A stretch of 64,000 nt of DNA from Brooklawnia propionicigenes (GCF_030297015.1 NZ_AP028056.1:1312939-1376938), one strand, 5' to 3'; shown: positions 46,897 through 56,681, counted from the first letter of the stretch. The notes: generated by a model not told the origin, from the letters alone. Program-made: numbers and translations.

Positions 46897-47832
46897 TCAG
46901 GTGCGATCGTAGGGAAGCCTCGGGATCTCCGGACTAACCTGACGCAGCCAGTCCAATGCCGCCTGGTAGTCCGAATCCCGGCCACCGTAGGGAACCTTCG
47001 GCTCCTTGCCGTCGGCCCGCGGGTAGCTGCCGAGGAAGACGACCCGCTTACAGACCCGATGCAGCCCCATCAGAGCCTCCGCCACCCGGGCGTCGCTGAC
47101 GTGGCCCTCCGCATCGATGCTGAAGCAGTAGTCGCCCAGGATCTTCTTGGTCGGGCGGGATTCGACCCGGCACAGGTTCACGCCACGTGAGGCCAGCTGC
47201 TGCAGGATCTCCAGCAAGGCGCCGGGCTGGTCCTGGCGCATGTACGCCACCAGTGTGGTCTTGTCGTAGCCGGTGCGCTTCGGACTCGGTCCAGGCTTGG
47301 TGACCAGCACGAAGCGGGTCGCCGCCTGCTCGTTGTCGCTGATATTGGACGCCAGACTGGCCAGTCCGTACAGATCGGCGGCGACCTTTGCGCAGATGGC
47401 CGCGTCGTAACCCGTTGTCGGATCGGCAACGGCCTGGGCGGCACCGGCGGTCGAGCCACGTTCGACGACCACGGCATCGGGCAGTTGGGCGTCCAACCAG
47501 CCACGCACCTGCGCGACCGCATGCGGATGACTGATGATGCGCTTGATGTCGTTGAAGGTGGTACCCGGACGCACGCACAGATCGAAGGAGACCGGGATCA
47601 CCACCTCTTTCGCGATCTGCAGCGGCGAATCGAGCAACGCGAGGTAGTCGAGAGTGGCGGTCACGCCGCCTTCGATGGAGTTCTCAATGGGCACCAGGGA
47701 CGCGCTGACGTCGCCGCTGCGCACGGCGTCCAGAGCTCGGGCAACCGTCGGAAACGCCACCGCCGGCCCGTTGCCCAAGGTCAGCAAGGCCTGATGAGTG
47801 AACGTCCCCTCCGGACCGAAGAATCCCCGCAT
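46897..47832 (-). CDS. pheA: Prephenate dehydratase
   Basis: A 311-residue monofunctional enzyme (no chorismate mutase) converting prephenate to phenylpyruvate. N-terminus MRGFFGPEGTFTHQALLTL; the catalytic Thr lies in the NEQAATRFVLVTK stretch near residue 175 (TRF). The ACT domain (TTLVAYMRQDQPGALLEIL and ESRPTKKILGDYCFSID, about 200-275) binds phenylalanine for feedback control. No pathway partners are nearby. Confidence 0.95.
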   Translation of the reverse strand: MRGFFGPEGTFTHQALLTLGNGPAVAFPTVARALDAVRSGDVSASLVPIENSIEGGVTATLDYLALLDSPLQIAKEVVIPVSFDLCVRPGTTFNDIKRIISHPHAVAQVRGWLDAQLPDAVVVERGSTAGAAQAVADPTTGYDAAICAKVAADLYGLASLASNISDNEQAATRFVLVTKPGPSPKRTGYDKTTLVAYMRQDQPGALLEILQQLASRGVNLCRVESRPTKKILGDYCFSIDAEGHVSDARVAEALMGLHRVCKRVVFLGSYPRADGKEPKVPYGGRDSDYQAALDWLRQVSPEIPRLPYDRT

Positions 47833-47875
47833 AACTCTCAGGATAACGGGCGGGTTCGCGCCGCCCGCAGCGGTC

Positions 47876-48628
47876 TCAGGCAGCCGGCTCGTGGGCGATC
47901 AGCGCGACCGGCGAATCCACATCGGCCATGGCTTGGGCGACGAGGAAACCATGATCGATCCGTTGCCGTCCCTGCCGGTCGGTCCAGCTGCCGACCACGA
48001 CCAGCTGGGAGCCGGCGACCTCGTCGGCCACCCCTCCCCAGCTGGGCAGCGCGCTGGTCTGCAGGGCAACCGACGGATAGCAGACGGCGAGCTGCCCGAT
48101 GACGTCCTCGCCCGGGCTCTGCTCGGAGTCGGCGCCGATCAGCAGGGCGTGCAGATCGCTGCCACAGCTGGCGGCGTAGGCGAAGGCGAACGCGGTCGGC
48201 GCGTAGCCGGTCTGCCGCGGGTCGACGAGCAGGCTGATCGTCCGGGTATCAGTGGGTTCGTCGGTGACCACGACCAGCGGGCATTGCGGGGCGGCCAGCC
48301 GGCGAGTCGCCTGGCGATACCCCGACGGGCGGGATACGGCCATCGCCGTGCAGCGGGGCGAGACCCGGCGGATCACCGCGTCCGGTCCGCCATCAAGGAT
48401 GCGGTGGTCGACCGTCAGGCCGGGGTGGTTGCAGCGCAGCTCGCCGGCCAGACGACGGGCGCGGTGGCGCTGGGACGAGGTCTGCGCGGATACCAGTTCA
48501 CTCGGTTCGATCAGGCTGAGATGGTGGTGACTGTGCTCGGCCCAGTTGGCGGCCCAGTGAGCCGCCGCGACCTCGTGTTCGGAACCATCCAGCACAACCG
48601 CGAGACCGCACAACTGGTCGTCGCTCAT
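47876..48628 (-). CDS. Universal stress protein-like, two-domain
   Basis: A 250-residue cytosolic protein made of two alpha/beta halves, each resembling the universal stress protein fold: first half LAVVLDGSEHEVAAAHWAAN with AVSRPSGYRQATRRLAAPQC, second half SLLVDPRQTGYAPTAFAFAY with SQLVVVGSWTDRQG. The ATP-binding G-2x-G-9x-G(S/T) loops are degenerate, so nucleotide binding is doubtful. SD GGGAGG lies before ATG 48628. No clear stimulus is implied by the neighbours. Confidence 0.7.
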   Translation of the reverse strand: MSDDQLCGLAVVLDGSEHEVAAAHWAANWAEHSHHHLSLIEPSELVSAQTSSQRHRARRLAGELRCNHPGLTVDHRILDGGPDAVIRRVSPRCTAMAVSRPSGYRQATRRLAAPQCPLVVVTDEPTDTRTISLLVDPRQTGYAPTAFAFAYAASCGSDLHALLIGADSEQSPGEDVIGQLAVCYPSVALQTSALPSWGGVADEVAGSQLVVVGSWTDRQGRQRIDHGFLVAQAMADVDSPVALIAHEPAA

Positions 48629-48743
48629 CGTCGCCTCCCTCGCATCGTCGATGAATCGATCTCACCAGCACCCGGTGTGGGCTCACCATGGCCCTGCTGT
48701 GCAGTTGATGTGCCCGCGGGCGCCGCCTATTGGGATGACCGGC

Positions 48744-49607
48744 TCAGCGCAACAGCTTGCTCATCCGCCGGTCGGCCAGCACCTTGCCCCCGGTCTGACA
48801 GCCCGGACAGTACTGCAGCGAGGAGTCGGCGAAGCTGACCTGAGCGATGGTGGTGCCACAGACCGCGCATTGCTCACCGGCTCGTCCATGCACTCGCATC
48901 GCCTGGCGCTTGTCGTCCTTCAGCTTGTCGGGAGGCAGGCCCTGGCAGCGCTCGATCGCGTCGGCGAGCACCGTGCCGATCTGGTCGTAGAGCAGCTGGC
49001 GGCCCGCCTCGTCGAGACTGGACGCCGGGGTGAACGGGCTCATCTTCGCCGCGTGCAGGATCTCGTCGCTGTAGGCATTGCCGATGCCCGCGATGATCCG
49101 CTGGTCACGCAGCACACCCTTGAGCTGGGATCGCCCAGCGGCGTCCAGGATCGCGTCGAAGGCCTCGCGGGTGAATTCCGGCGCCAGCGGATCGGGGCCG
49201 AGGGTAGCGATCATCTCGACGTCATGCGGATCGTCGGCGAGCCAGATCGCCAGCCTGCGCTGGGTGCCCGCCTCGGTGAGATCGAATCCGGAGTCGTCGT
49301 CGAGGGTGAGCCGGAAGCTGAGTGGGCCCTTGCCCGGCCGAGCGGGGGCCGCGGGCTGTTCGGGTTTCCATTTCAGCCAGCCAGCCCGCGAGAAGTGGAC
49401 GATCAGGTGCACGCCCTGCGCGTCGATATCGAGCATCTTGCCGTGCCTGGCGACGCCGCTGATCTCGAGGCCGACCAACGCGCTGAGTGGGGGTTTGTAG
49501 GTCTTCAGAGCGGAGAAGTCGGTCAGTTGGACGCGGGCGATCGCGCGGGTGGCCAGTTGGGCGTCCAACCAACCTCGTAACGCCTCGACCTGGGGCAGCT
49601 CCGGCAT
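48744..49607 (-). CDS. mutM: Formamidopyrimidine-DNA glycosylase family protein (Fpg/MutM)
   Basis: A 287-residue glycosylase removing 8-oxoguanine-type lesions. MPELPQVEAL gives the catalytic Pro2/Glu3. The helix-two-turn-helix (LRDQRIIAGIGNAYSDEILH near residue 154) and the zinc finger CAVCGTTI/YCPGCQTGG near 240-265 are intact. The open frame continues 10 codons upstream, but PELP must follow Met, fixing the start at 49607. Distinct from the PEGH-type paralogue at 9369-10208. Confidence 0.92.
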   Translation of the reverse strand: MPELPQVEALRGWLDAQLATRAIARVQLTDFSALKTYKPPLSALVGLEISGVARHGKMLDIDAQGVHLIVHFSRAGWLKWKPEQPAAPARPGKGPLSFRLTLDDDSGFDLTEAGTQRRLAIWLADDPHDVEMIATLGPDPLAPEFTREAFDAILDAAGRSQLKGVLRDQRIIAGIGNAYSDEILHAAKMSPFTPASSLDEAGRQLLYDQIGTVLADAIERCQGLPPDKLKDDKRQAMRVHGRAGEQCAVCGTTIAQVSFADSSLQYCPGCQTGGKVLADRRMSKLLR

Positions 49608-49803
49608 CTCGCCTCCCTGTTCGCGCGTGGTTTCCATCCATCTTCCACCGGAGGCCGCGCGGGTGCCAGGCGTCGCCGCAATTCGGGTGCTGGTAGATCA
49701 CGGATCCGGTTCGGCCTTTCGTCACGATGCTGGATATGGATGGCCCTGGACCGCCCGCGCCACGCTCCAAAAGGGCAGAAAGAACGTGATCAGGGCCTTG
49801 TAT

Positions 49804-49819
49804 TCGAACATCTATTCGA
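49804..49819 (+). promoter_or_regulatory. LexA (SOS) box upstream of the DUF222/HNH gene
   Basis: TCGAACATCTATTCGA differs from the actinobacterial LexA box TCGAAC-N4-GTTCGA at one position. It lies 13 bp before ATG 49833, so LexA would block transcription until DNA damage. Confidence 0.78.
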
Positions 49820-49832
49820 ATAGACTTTCGAT

Positions 49833-51089
49833 ATGGAGAACCCCATCCGTGACCCCCGGACCCTGGTCGAACCTGCGACCAGCAAGGAAGCACTCGACGC
49901 GCTGGACCACGCGCACCGCCAGATCATCGCCTCCGAAGTCGCCGCACTGGTAGCGCTCACCCGCGCTGCCGACCTGTGGCAGGTCGACGAGACCGCGGTC
50001 GGTGAGGGCATCGAGCGACTGATGCAACCCGGCCATGATGGAACCCCGCTGGTCGGTGAGTTCCTCGCCCTGGAGATCGGCCCGCTGTTGGGGATCTCTC
50101 CCCAGTCGGCGATCTTCCAGATCGGAGACGCCCTCGACCTGCGGCACCGGCACCCGCGACTGTGGCAGGCGGTACTCGCCGGCACCGTGCGAGTATGGCA
50201 GGCCAAGAAGGTCTGCCTCGAGTGCGCGCACCTGTCGGCCGAGGCCGCGCTGAACGTCGATCAGGCGATGAGCGCCGCCGTTGGCGTACTGCCGTGGGCG
50301 CGGGTGATGAAAGCCCTGGCCGGTCAGGTCATCGCCGCCGATCCCGACCTCGCCCGGCAACGCGCCGAAGCCCGGCGTGACTCACGCAAGGTCCGGGTAT
50401 CGAAGATCGAAGACGGGCATGTGAGCTTCTACGGCCTCGTCAACCCCGTGGACGGCATCTTGTTCGATCACGTGCTCACCCAGATCGCCGAGACCCTTCC
50501 GACGGCCCCCGATACCCCGCTGTGTCGTGACCTCGACCGCAGGCGGGCCGCCGCGATCGGCGTGCTGGCGCGGGGTGCGTTGGGCCAGGACACGCTTCCC
50601 ACCCACACCCTGGTGGTCCACATCTCCGCTGATAACCTCGGCATTGCCACCGGCGTGGCCCGGATCGAGGACTGGGGCCCGATCCTCACCGACCAACTCC
50701 CCCAGTTCCTGGCCCATTCGAAGGTAGTCGTCCGCCCAATCCTCGACCCCGCCGCCATACGACCGGTCGACGCCTATGAGACCCCCGCCCGGATGCGATT
50801 CGCCGTCGAACAACGCAACCCGGTCGATGTCTTTCCCTGGGGAACCCGCAAGGCCAGCCGGTGCGATATGGACCACACCATCGCCTACATCGAAGGCAGG
50901 CCGGGCCAGACCAGCCTCGCGAACCTCGGTCCCCTCTCGCGCAAGACCCACCGGGTCAAGACCCACGGCAGATGGACACTCGAACAACCCGAACCCGGGG
51001 CCTTTCACTGGACCTCACCCTACGGCTACCAGTACTACGTCACTGCCGCCGGAACCACGCGCCTGTTCGCGCCGGCGGGTTCCGGCTAG
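49833..51089 (+). CDS. DUF222 / HNH endonuclease domain protein (13E12 type)
   Basis: A 418-residue protein of the actinobacterial DUF222 family. The N-terminal helical DUF222 region (about 20-310) is followed by an HNH-like module near residues 335-385: RCDMDHTIAY supplies the DH pair, and SLANLGPLSRKTHRVKTHGR the Asn and His. Members are DNA-damage-inducible in mycobacteria; the LexA-type box upstream fits this. The DNA target and activity are unknown. Its stop overlaps that of the convergent kinase gene (CTAG). Confidence 0.88.
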   Translation: MENPIRDPRTLVEPATSKEALDALDHAHRQIIASEVAALVALTRAADLWQVDETAVGEGIERLMQPGHDGTPLVGEFLALEIGPLLGISPQSAIFQIGDALDLRHRHPRLWQAVLAGTVRVWQAKKVCLECAHLSAEAALNVDQAMSAAVGVLPWARVMKALAGQVIAADPDLARQRAEARRDSRKVRVSKIEDGHVSFYGLVNPVDGILFDHVLTQIAETLPTAPDTPLCRDLDRRRAAAIGVLARGALGQDTLPTHTLVVHISADNLGIATGVARIEDWGPILTDQLPQFLAHSKVVVRPILDPAAIRPVDAYETPARMRFAVEQRNPVDVFPWGTRKASRCDMDHTIAYIEGRPGQTSLANLGPLSRKTHRVKTHGRWTLEQPEPGAFHWTSPYGYQYYVTAAGTTRLFAPAGSG

Positions 51090-52516
51090 GACAGCTTGTC
51101 GACGACCTCGACCAGCGAGTTCTCATCGCCCACGTTGCCGGCGAAGACGATGTAAGGAATGCCGCAGGCGGGCCCGGCGACAGGCTCCCATAGGGAGACG
51201 ATGCCGGGCAGCATCGGGCCACGGACGAATGCCCTGGTCATGCCCAGTCCGCGCGCTGCGACGTCACTGGAGGTGATACCGCCCTTGGCGATGACGAAAC
51301 GCGGTGGATAGCCGGCCAGCACCCGTTGGACGACCTCGACCACGGCATCCGAGACGGCTCGGGCGATGGCCAGCGAGTCCGCGGCGTCCGAACCGGTGAT
51401 CCGGGTGCGCGACGTGCGGACCACGACATTGCCTCTGGGCAACTCGGCCAATACCTGGTCGACGATGGCGTCCAGATGCCCGTCGCGGCCCGAAGTCAGC
51501 ACCACAGGCACATCGATTTCGACTTCGGTCGGCTTGTCGATAGCGCGCAGTGCCTCCAGCTGGCGGGTGGTCTGCTGCACATGCGAGCCCACCACGACCA
51601 GCCCGCCCACCGAGTTCTCGGCAAGCCCGCCCTGGCGGATCGCGACGAGATCGTCGTGATCGAGTGGCAGATGTACCTCTTGGCCGATCCTGGCCCGCAC
51701 GAACGGCGGACCGACGCGGTAGATGAAGCGGCTGCCGGCGTCCTCGGCTTGCTGAACAGCGAGCGAGAGACGGCGCAGATCGTTCTCGTCCACAATGTCG
51801 GACACGATGGGCTGCTCGCTACCGGCGCTGCGCAGCCGAGCGGCCACCGCGCCCAGATCGGTGCGCAGTTCAGCCAGCGAGATCTCGATCACCGAGGATG
51901 CGGGCAGCTCGCCACCACTCTTCTCCTCGACCCACTCGGCCAGCCGGGAGCTGCGGTAGCCGAAGGTGGCATCGCCGGCGAACTCGGACTCACCGACCGG
52001 CGTGAACCCGTCGGCCACGCTCCCGGCGTAGTGGACGCCCCCGACCGTGATCCGTCCGGCATCGCCGAAGGCCGGCACGATGACGATGCCGTCGACGCGA
52101 CGGTGCTCGTGCTCGGCTATACACTCGGCGAGAACCCGCGGTTCGAGCGGAAAATGCCCGCGCAACGTCGAGTCGGAACGGGAGACGAAGTCCACCCGGA
52201 TGCCGGTACGGTCAGAGGCCTCGAAGGCTGCGGCCGCGACTTCGCGGTTGCGCCGGGCAGCGTCGTCCGGGTCGAGGCTGCGCGAGTTGGTCATCACGTA
52301 GACCGCCGGACGACCCTGGGTCAGCGCCCACTCCAGCGCTTCGGGGCTCCAGTCGGTGAGCACCGGCAGATCGGCGACCGATTGGGTACCGGTCGGGTCG
52401 TCGTCGAGCACGATGAAGACCCGGCGCGCGGACGCGAGCGCCTTGCGGACCCGCGCAGCGGACGTCTCGACGGACGGCGGATACCCGGCCAGCAGCTGAT
52501 CAAGGCTTATCGGCAT
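51086..52516 (-). CDS. Four-carbon acid sugar kinase family protein
   Basis: A 476-residue protein of the DUF1537/OtnK family. IVLDDDPTGTQSVADL near residue 35 is the substrate motif, FVSRSDSTLRGHFPLE near 110 and the C-terminal nucleotide-binding part has VIAKGGITSSDVAARGLGM near 410 and VFAGNVGDEN near 458. It phosphorylates a C4 acid sugar such as 3-oxo-tetronate. The usual partners (aldolase OtnC, dehydrogenase) are absent here, so the pathway cannot be named. Confidence 0.88.
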   Translation of the reverse strand: MPISLDQLLAGYPPSVETSAARVRKALASARRVFIVLDDDPTGTQSVADLPVLTDWSPEALEWALTQGRPAVYVMTNSRSLDPDDAARRNREVAAAAFEASDRTGIRVDFVSRSDSTLRGHFPLEPRVLAECIAEHEHRRVDGIVIVPAFGDAGRITVGGVHYAGSVADGFTPVGESEFAGDATFGYRSSRLAEWVEEKSGGELPASSVIEISLAELRTDLGAVAARLRSAGSEQPIVSDIVDENDLRRLSLAVQQAEDAGSRFIYRVGPPFVRARIGQEVHLPLDHDDLVAIRQGGLAENSVGGLVVVGSHVQQTTRQLEALRAIDKPTEVEIDVPVVLTSGRDGHLDAIVDQVLAELPRGNVVVRTSRTRITGSDAADSLAIARAVSDAVVEVVQRVLAGYPPRFVIAKGGITSSDVAARGLGMTRAFVRGPMLPGIVSLWEPVAGPACGIPYIVFAGNVGDENSLVEVVDKLS

Positions 52517-52525
52517 AGCTTCCTC

Positions 52526-53236
52526 TCAGGCGGTCCGCTCCATCCGCCAGTCGCCCGGCAGGCGCCGGCCCGACCATGCCGTCTGCGGGGCCCGCAGCGC
52601 GACATCCAGTCGTCCGAGGTAGTCGACCCGCGATATCTCGCTCCCACCCAGGCGTGCCAGATGGCCGGTCAGCCACTGAACATCGAGCAGCGCCGTGCCG
52701 TCGGGACGATCGCGCAACTCGCCCACCAGCCGCGCCAGCGCGACCTTGGACGCGTCCCTGCCGCGCACAGGATCGTGGAACATCGATTCACCCGCGAACA
52801 GTCCCCACAGGCTTACCCCGTAGAGTCCGCCGACCAACTGTCCGGACGCATCCCAGGTCTCCACCGAATGCACGGCACCCTCCCGGTGACCCTCGGTGAA
52901 GACCCGGCGGATGTCGTCGTCGATCCAGCCATACGGCCGGGCCGGATCCGCGCATCGCGCCAGCACCTCGTCGAAGGCCGCGTCAATGGTGGTCGTGTAG
53001 CGGCGGGCCGATTTGATCAGGCTGCGGGTGATCCGCAGGTCGTCCAATTCGAGCACGCCGCGACGCATCGGTGACCACCAGCCCATCCGCGCCTCGAAGC
53101 TCGCCTCGTGCAACGGCATCGGGAACGCGCCGGAGCAGTAGGCGGCCAGGGTCATGCGCAGGTCGAACTCGTCGCTGAAGGCGATCAAGTCCTGGCTGGG
53201 CCAGGTTTCGGATGGGCCGAAGACCTGCATGGGCAT
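52526..53236 (-). CDS. aat: Leucyl/phenylalanyl-tRNA-protein transferase
   Basis: A 236-residue enzyme adding Leu or Phe from tRNA to proteins with N-terminal Lys/Arg, marking them for ClpS-ClpAP degradation (N-degron pathway). Conserved stretches: AYCSGAFPMPLHE near residue 33, GWWSPMRRGVLELDD near 52, HSVETWDASGQLVGGLYGVS near 122 and GESMFHDP near 149. ATG 53236. Located between the kinase gene and gltA, reading the same way; no clpS is in the window. Confidence 0.94.
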   Translation of the reverse strand: MPMQVFGPSETWPSQDLIAFSDEFDLRMTLAAYCSGAFPMPLHEASFEARMGWWSPMRRGVLELDDLRITRSLIKSARRYTTTIDAAFDEVLARCADPARPYGWIDDDIRRVFTEGHREGAVHSVETWDASGQLVGGLYGVSLWGLFAGESMFHDPVRGRDASKVALARLVGELRDRPDGTALLDVQWLTGHLARLGGSEISRVDYLGRLDVALRAPQTAWSGRRLPGDWRMERTA

Positions 53237-53266
53237 GCCTACAGTCTGGCACCGGTGTCTGTCGTT

Positions 53267-54553
53267 TCAGCGAAGATGCCGGGGCACCCACTCCGACTTC
53301 GGGTTGCCGACGTAGAGCTGCCTCGGCCGGTAGATCTTCTGGCCCGGATTGTCGTGGACTTCTTTCCAGTTGGCGATCCAGCCGGGGGTTCGTCCCATCG
53401 TGAACATCACGGTGTACATGTTGAGCGGAATGCCGATCGCCCGCAGGATGACGCCCGAATAGAAGTCGACGTTCGGGTACAGATGGCGTTCGATGAAGTA
53501 ATCGTCGTTCAGCGCGATGTCGGCGAGTTCCTGGGCCATACCCAGCAACGGATCGTCGATCTTCATCGAATTGAGCAGTCGCTCGGCAGCCTTCCGCAAG
53601 ATCTTCGAGCGCGGATCAAAATTGCGATAGATGCGGTGCCCGAATCCCATCAACCGCCGATTATTACTCTTGTCCTTGACCTGATTCACGAGTTCTTGCG
53701 GCGTGAGGCCTTCGCGGCGCATCCGCTGCAACATCGTCACGACCTCGGTGTTCGCACCGCCGTGCTTGGGCCCCCACAGCGCGACCACACCTGCCGAGCA
53801 GGACGCGTACAGGTTCGCCTCGCCGGAGGCGACCATCCGGACGGTCGACGTCGAACAGTTCTGCTCGTGATCGGCATGCAGGACCAAGAACATGTTCAGC
53901 GCATGACTGATCTCGGGAGATGCCTCATATTCCTTGTAGGGCAGCGAGAACATCATGTGCAAGAAGTTGTCGACATAGCGCAGATCGGGGCGGGGATAGA
54001 TGATCGGCTCGCCGATGCTCGACTTGTAGGAGGCGGCCGCGATGGTGCGGATCTTGCTGATCAGCTTGGCCGCGTAGATCTCCAAGGTGGCGTCGTCTCC
54101 GCGCTCAATCTTCGGACGCTCGTGGGTGGACAGCGAGTTGATCATCGCCGACATGATGGCCATCGGATGCGAGTTCGTCGGGAAGGCCTCGAAATGCTTC
54201 ATCATCGATTCGTGCAGCGCGGACGATTCGGTGAGCAATTCGGTGAAATGCTCGCGTTCATCGTGGGTGGGCAGGTGCCCGAAGATCAGCAGATACGCGG
54301 TTTCGACGAAACTGGAATGCTCCGCGAGCGTCTCGATCGGAATGCCGCGGTACCGCAGGATTCCGTCATTGCCATCGATGAAGGTGATCTTCGAGGCACA
54401 CGAACCAGTATTGCCGAAGCCGTCGTCCAGAGTGATCAAACTGCTCTCTGCGCGCAGTTTGCTGATGTCAATAGCACGCTCGCCCTCGGTACCCTCGAGG
54501 ATCGGCAGCTCATAGACATGTCCATCGACTTCAAGTCGCGCGTATTCAGTCAT
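53267..54553 (-). CDS. gltA: Citrate synthase
   Basis: A 428-residue type II citrate synthase. DGNDGILRYRGIPIE near residue 60 begins the large domain; the active-site His pair is in VLHADHEQNCSTSTVRM near 240 and FGHRIYRNFDPR near 305, and the catalytic Asp in VDFYSGVILRAIGIP near 362. The Shine-Dalgarno GGAAGGAG lies before ATG 54553, preferred over the longer frame starting at 54601. First step of the TCA cycle; monocistronic. Confidence 0.96.
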   Translation of the reverse strand: MTEYARLEVDGHVYELPILEGTEGERAIDISKLRAESSLITLDDGFGNTGSCASKITFIDGNDGILRYRGIPIETLAEHSSFVETAYLLIFGHLPTHDEREHFTELLTESSALHESMMKHFEAFPTNSHPMAIMSAMINSLSTHERPKIERGDDATLEIYAAKLISKIRTIAAASYKSSIGEPIIYPRPDLRYVDNFLHMMFSLPYKEYEASPEISHALNMFLVLHADHEQNCSTSTVRMVASGEANLYASCSAGVVALWGPKHGGANTEVVTMLQRMRREGLTPQELVNQVKDKSNNRRLMGFGHRIYRNFDPRSKILRKAAERLLNSMKIDDPLLGMAQELADIALNDDYFIERHLYPNVDFYSGVILRAIGIPLNMYTVMFTMGRTPGWIANWKEVHDNPGQKIYRPRQLYVGNPKSEWVPRHLR

Positions 54554-54724
54554 CCGGGCTCCTTCCGTTGAACTAATGGTGGTCTCTTGAGGCCTGGTCA
54601 TGGTGCCGGTATCAGATTGCGATGCATCCTAGACGACCCGCTCAGGGCGAAATCGGGGGTAGGTGGCTTCGGGTCGCCGGGGCACGGGGCTAGCGTTGAC
54701 ACAACTACGTGATGGGGAGCCTAC

Positions 54725-55414
54725 ATGCCTGATACTGACGGAATCGGCAGATCGATCATTGCCGCCGCACCCGTTGACGCCCCGGATGCCGCCGCGCGAG
54801 TGCTGCGGATGCTGGTGAGCTTCGCGATCGATGGGGCCGACTGGTTCCCCGGAGCCAGATCCGCCGCCGCGAAACACCTGGAACACCAGGGTTCGGTTGA
54901 AGCGGCCATCTCGACGCTGACCACCAGTCATGTGACGTTGTCCGGTGCGCAGGGTTTCGTCACCAATCTCGGCGGGCTTACCACCATGATCGTCGGCGCG
55001 CCGGCGAACTTCGCGGGCGTTGCGCTGGTGCAGACCCGGCTGGTCGCGGGCATCGCGCACCTGCGTGGCTACGACTTGGACGACTCACGCGTGCGGCATG
55101 CGGTCGTGACCACCCTGCTCGGCAAGCGCATCGTGGACGACCTGGTCGCCGGCGGCGAACTGCCCGGCACTCCGCTGGTGCTGGCCACCGCGCCCGGAGC
55201 CGACCGCCGGCTGGAACAACTGATCTCGCAGCGCGTGATGACCGCGCTGCTCACCACCATCGGCGGCAAGCAGACCGTCGGCCTGGTGGCCAAGCGCATT
55301 CCGGTGATCGGCGGTGGCGTCGGGGCCGCGACCGACTCCTGGAACACCATGGCGATCGCCCGCTACGCCCGCGACCAGTTCGTCAGCAGGCGCAACGCCG
55401 CATACGGCGGCTAG
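54725..55414 (+). CDS. EcsC family protein
   Basis: A 229-residue protein of the EcsC family, of unknown function. Hydrophobic helices occur at about 65-90 (TLSGAQGFVTNLGGLTTMIV) and 175-200, and the family motif region RLVAGIAHLRGYDLDDSRVR near 104 is present. EcsC proteins accompany the Bacillus Ecs transporter, but here no transporter is adjacent. ATG 54725 has GGGGAG 8 nt upstream. Convergent with alr with only 4 bp between stops. Confidence 0.82.
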   Translation: MPDTDGIGRSIIAAAPVDAPDAAARVLRMLVSFAIDGADWFPGARSAAAKHLEHQGSVEAAISTLTTSHVTLSGAQGFVTNLGGLTTMIVGAPANFAGVALVQTRLVAGIAHLRGYDLDDSRVRHAVVTTLLGKRIVDDLVAGGELPGTPLVLATAPGADRRLEQLISQRVMTALLTTIGGKQTVGLVAKRIPVIGGGVGAATDSWNTMAIARYARDQFVSRRNAAYGG

Positions 55415-55418
55415 GCAC

Positions 55419-56570
55419 TCACTCGCTGTAGTACCGGACCACTCGCTTGTTGATCAGGCAGGTGACCTCATAACTGATCGTCCCCATCAGGGCGGCCAGT
55501 TCGTCCGCATCGATCGATTCGCTGCCCTGCTGGCCGATGATGACCACCTCGTCGCCGACCTCCGCCGGCGCGGGCTGCCCGGCAACTACCGGACCCAGAT
55601 CGAGCATCGTCTGATCCATGCAGACGCGCCCGACGATGGGATAGGAAACCCCGCCGACGAGCATCCGTCCGCGGTTCGAGTTCAGCCGGGAGAAGCCGTC
55701 CCCATAGCCCACCGGCACCGTCGCCACCCAGGAGTCGACCGGGGCCGTCCAGGTGCGCCCGTAGCCGACGGTCTCACCGGCCGACACCGGTTTGCAGTAG
55801 CTGATCTGTGACTTCCAGCTGAGCGCGGGGCGCAGTTCGACCGGACGCGGGGTCTGCGCATCCGGGTAGTAGCCGTACGCCATGATGCCGGGACGCACCA
55901 TGCCGAAATCGGTGGGATGGCCCAGCACGGCCGCCGAATTGGATGCGTGCACCAGTTCCACCGGTTCCAGACCCGCCGCTGCCCGGTCCTGCTGGATCTG
56001 CGTGGCGACGCCTTCGAGGGTGACGATCTGGCCGGCGGTGAACTCGTCCCCGGCCGGCTGATCGCTGATCGGGAAATGGGTGAACAGGCCCTGCAGCTTC
56101 AGGGCCGGGTCGGCTCCGATCGTGCGTGCCAGCCCGGCTGCATCGGCCGGAGAGCAACCGATACGCCGCATGCCGGTGTCGACGGCCATGTGCACCGCAA
56201 AGCCCTTGCCGCCGGCTCGGCCGACCGCGGCGGACACGGCTGCGATGCTCGCGGCGTCGATCACGGTAGGTGTGATCTCGAACGCGATGGCAGCGTCCAG
56301 TTCGTCATCGGTCAGGCACGGCGACAGCTTCAAGATGGGCTGGGTGATGCCGGCCTCGCGCAGCTCGATGCCCTCGGGGGTGGTGGCCACCCCGAACCAG
56401 TCGGCCAGGCCCAGCTTGGCCAGATGCCGTGAGACGGCAACCGCCCCGTGCCCGTAGCCGTCTGCTTTGACGGCCACCAGAACCTTGGCGCGCGGCGAGA
56501 GCTTGCGGGCCTGCTCAACGTTGTGAGCTATCGCATCGAGATCGACGTTGACATGTGTGACGTACAGCAC
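55419..56570 (-). CDS. alr: Alanine racemase
   Basis: A 383-residue PLP enzyme making D-alanine for peptidoglycan. The PLP-Lys is in VLVAVKADGYGHGAVAVS near residue 35; the catalytic Tyr region is SAGETVGYGRTW near 265. The dimer-face VGRVCMDQTMLDLG near 312 is present. The start is GTG 56570 (MLYVTHVNVDLDAIAHN). Monocistronic between ecsC and the dehydrogenase E2 gene. Confidence 0.96.
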   Translation of the reverse strand: MLYVTHVNVDLDAIAHNVEQARKLSPRAKVLVAVKADGYGHGAVAVSRHLAKLGLADWFGVATTPEGIELREAGITQPILKLSPCLTDDELDAAIAFEITPTVIDAASIAAVSAAVGRAGGKGFAVHMAVDTGMRRIGCSPADAAGLARTIGADPALKLQGLFTHFPISDQPAGDEFTAGQIVTLEGVATQIQQDRAAAGLEPVELVHASNSAAVLGHPTDFGMVRPGIMAYGYYPDAQTPRPVELRPALSWKSQISYCKPVSAGETVGYGRTWTAPVDSWVATVPVGYGDGFSRLNSNRGRMLVGGVSYPIVGRVCMDQTMLDLGPVVAGQPAPAEVGDEVVIIGQQGSESIDADELAALMGTISYEVTCLINKRVVRYYSE

Positions 56571-56681
56571 CCTTGCATGCTAGCCCCGCGCAACCGCGCC
56601 GGATTCGTCACTGCACGCGCCGGCCGGCAAGACCGAAGAATCCTCACGTGCGGTATGGGCCGCCGAAGGATCTTCGAACAA

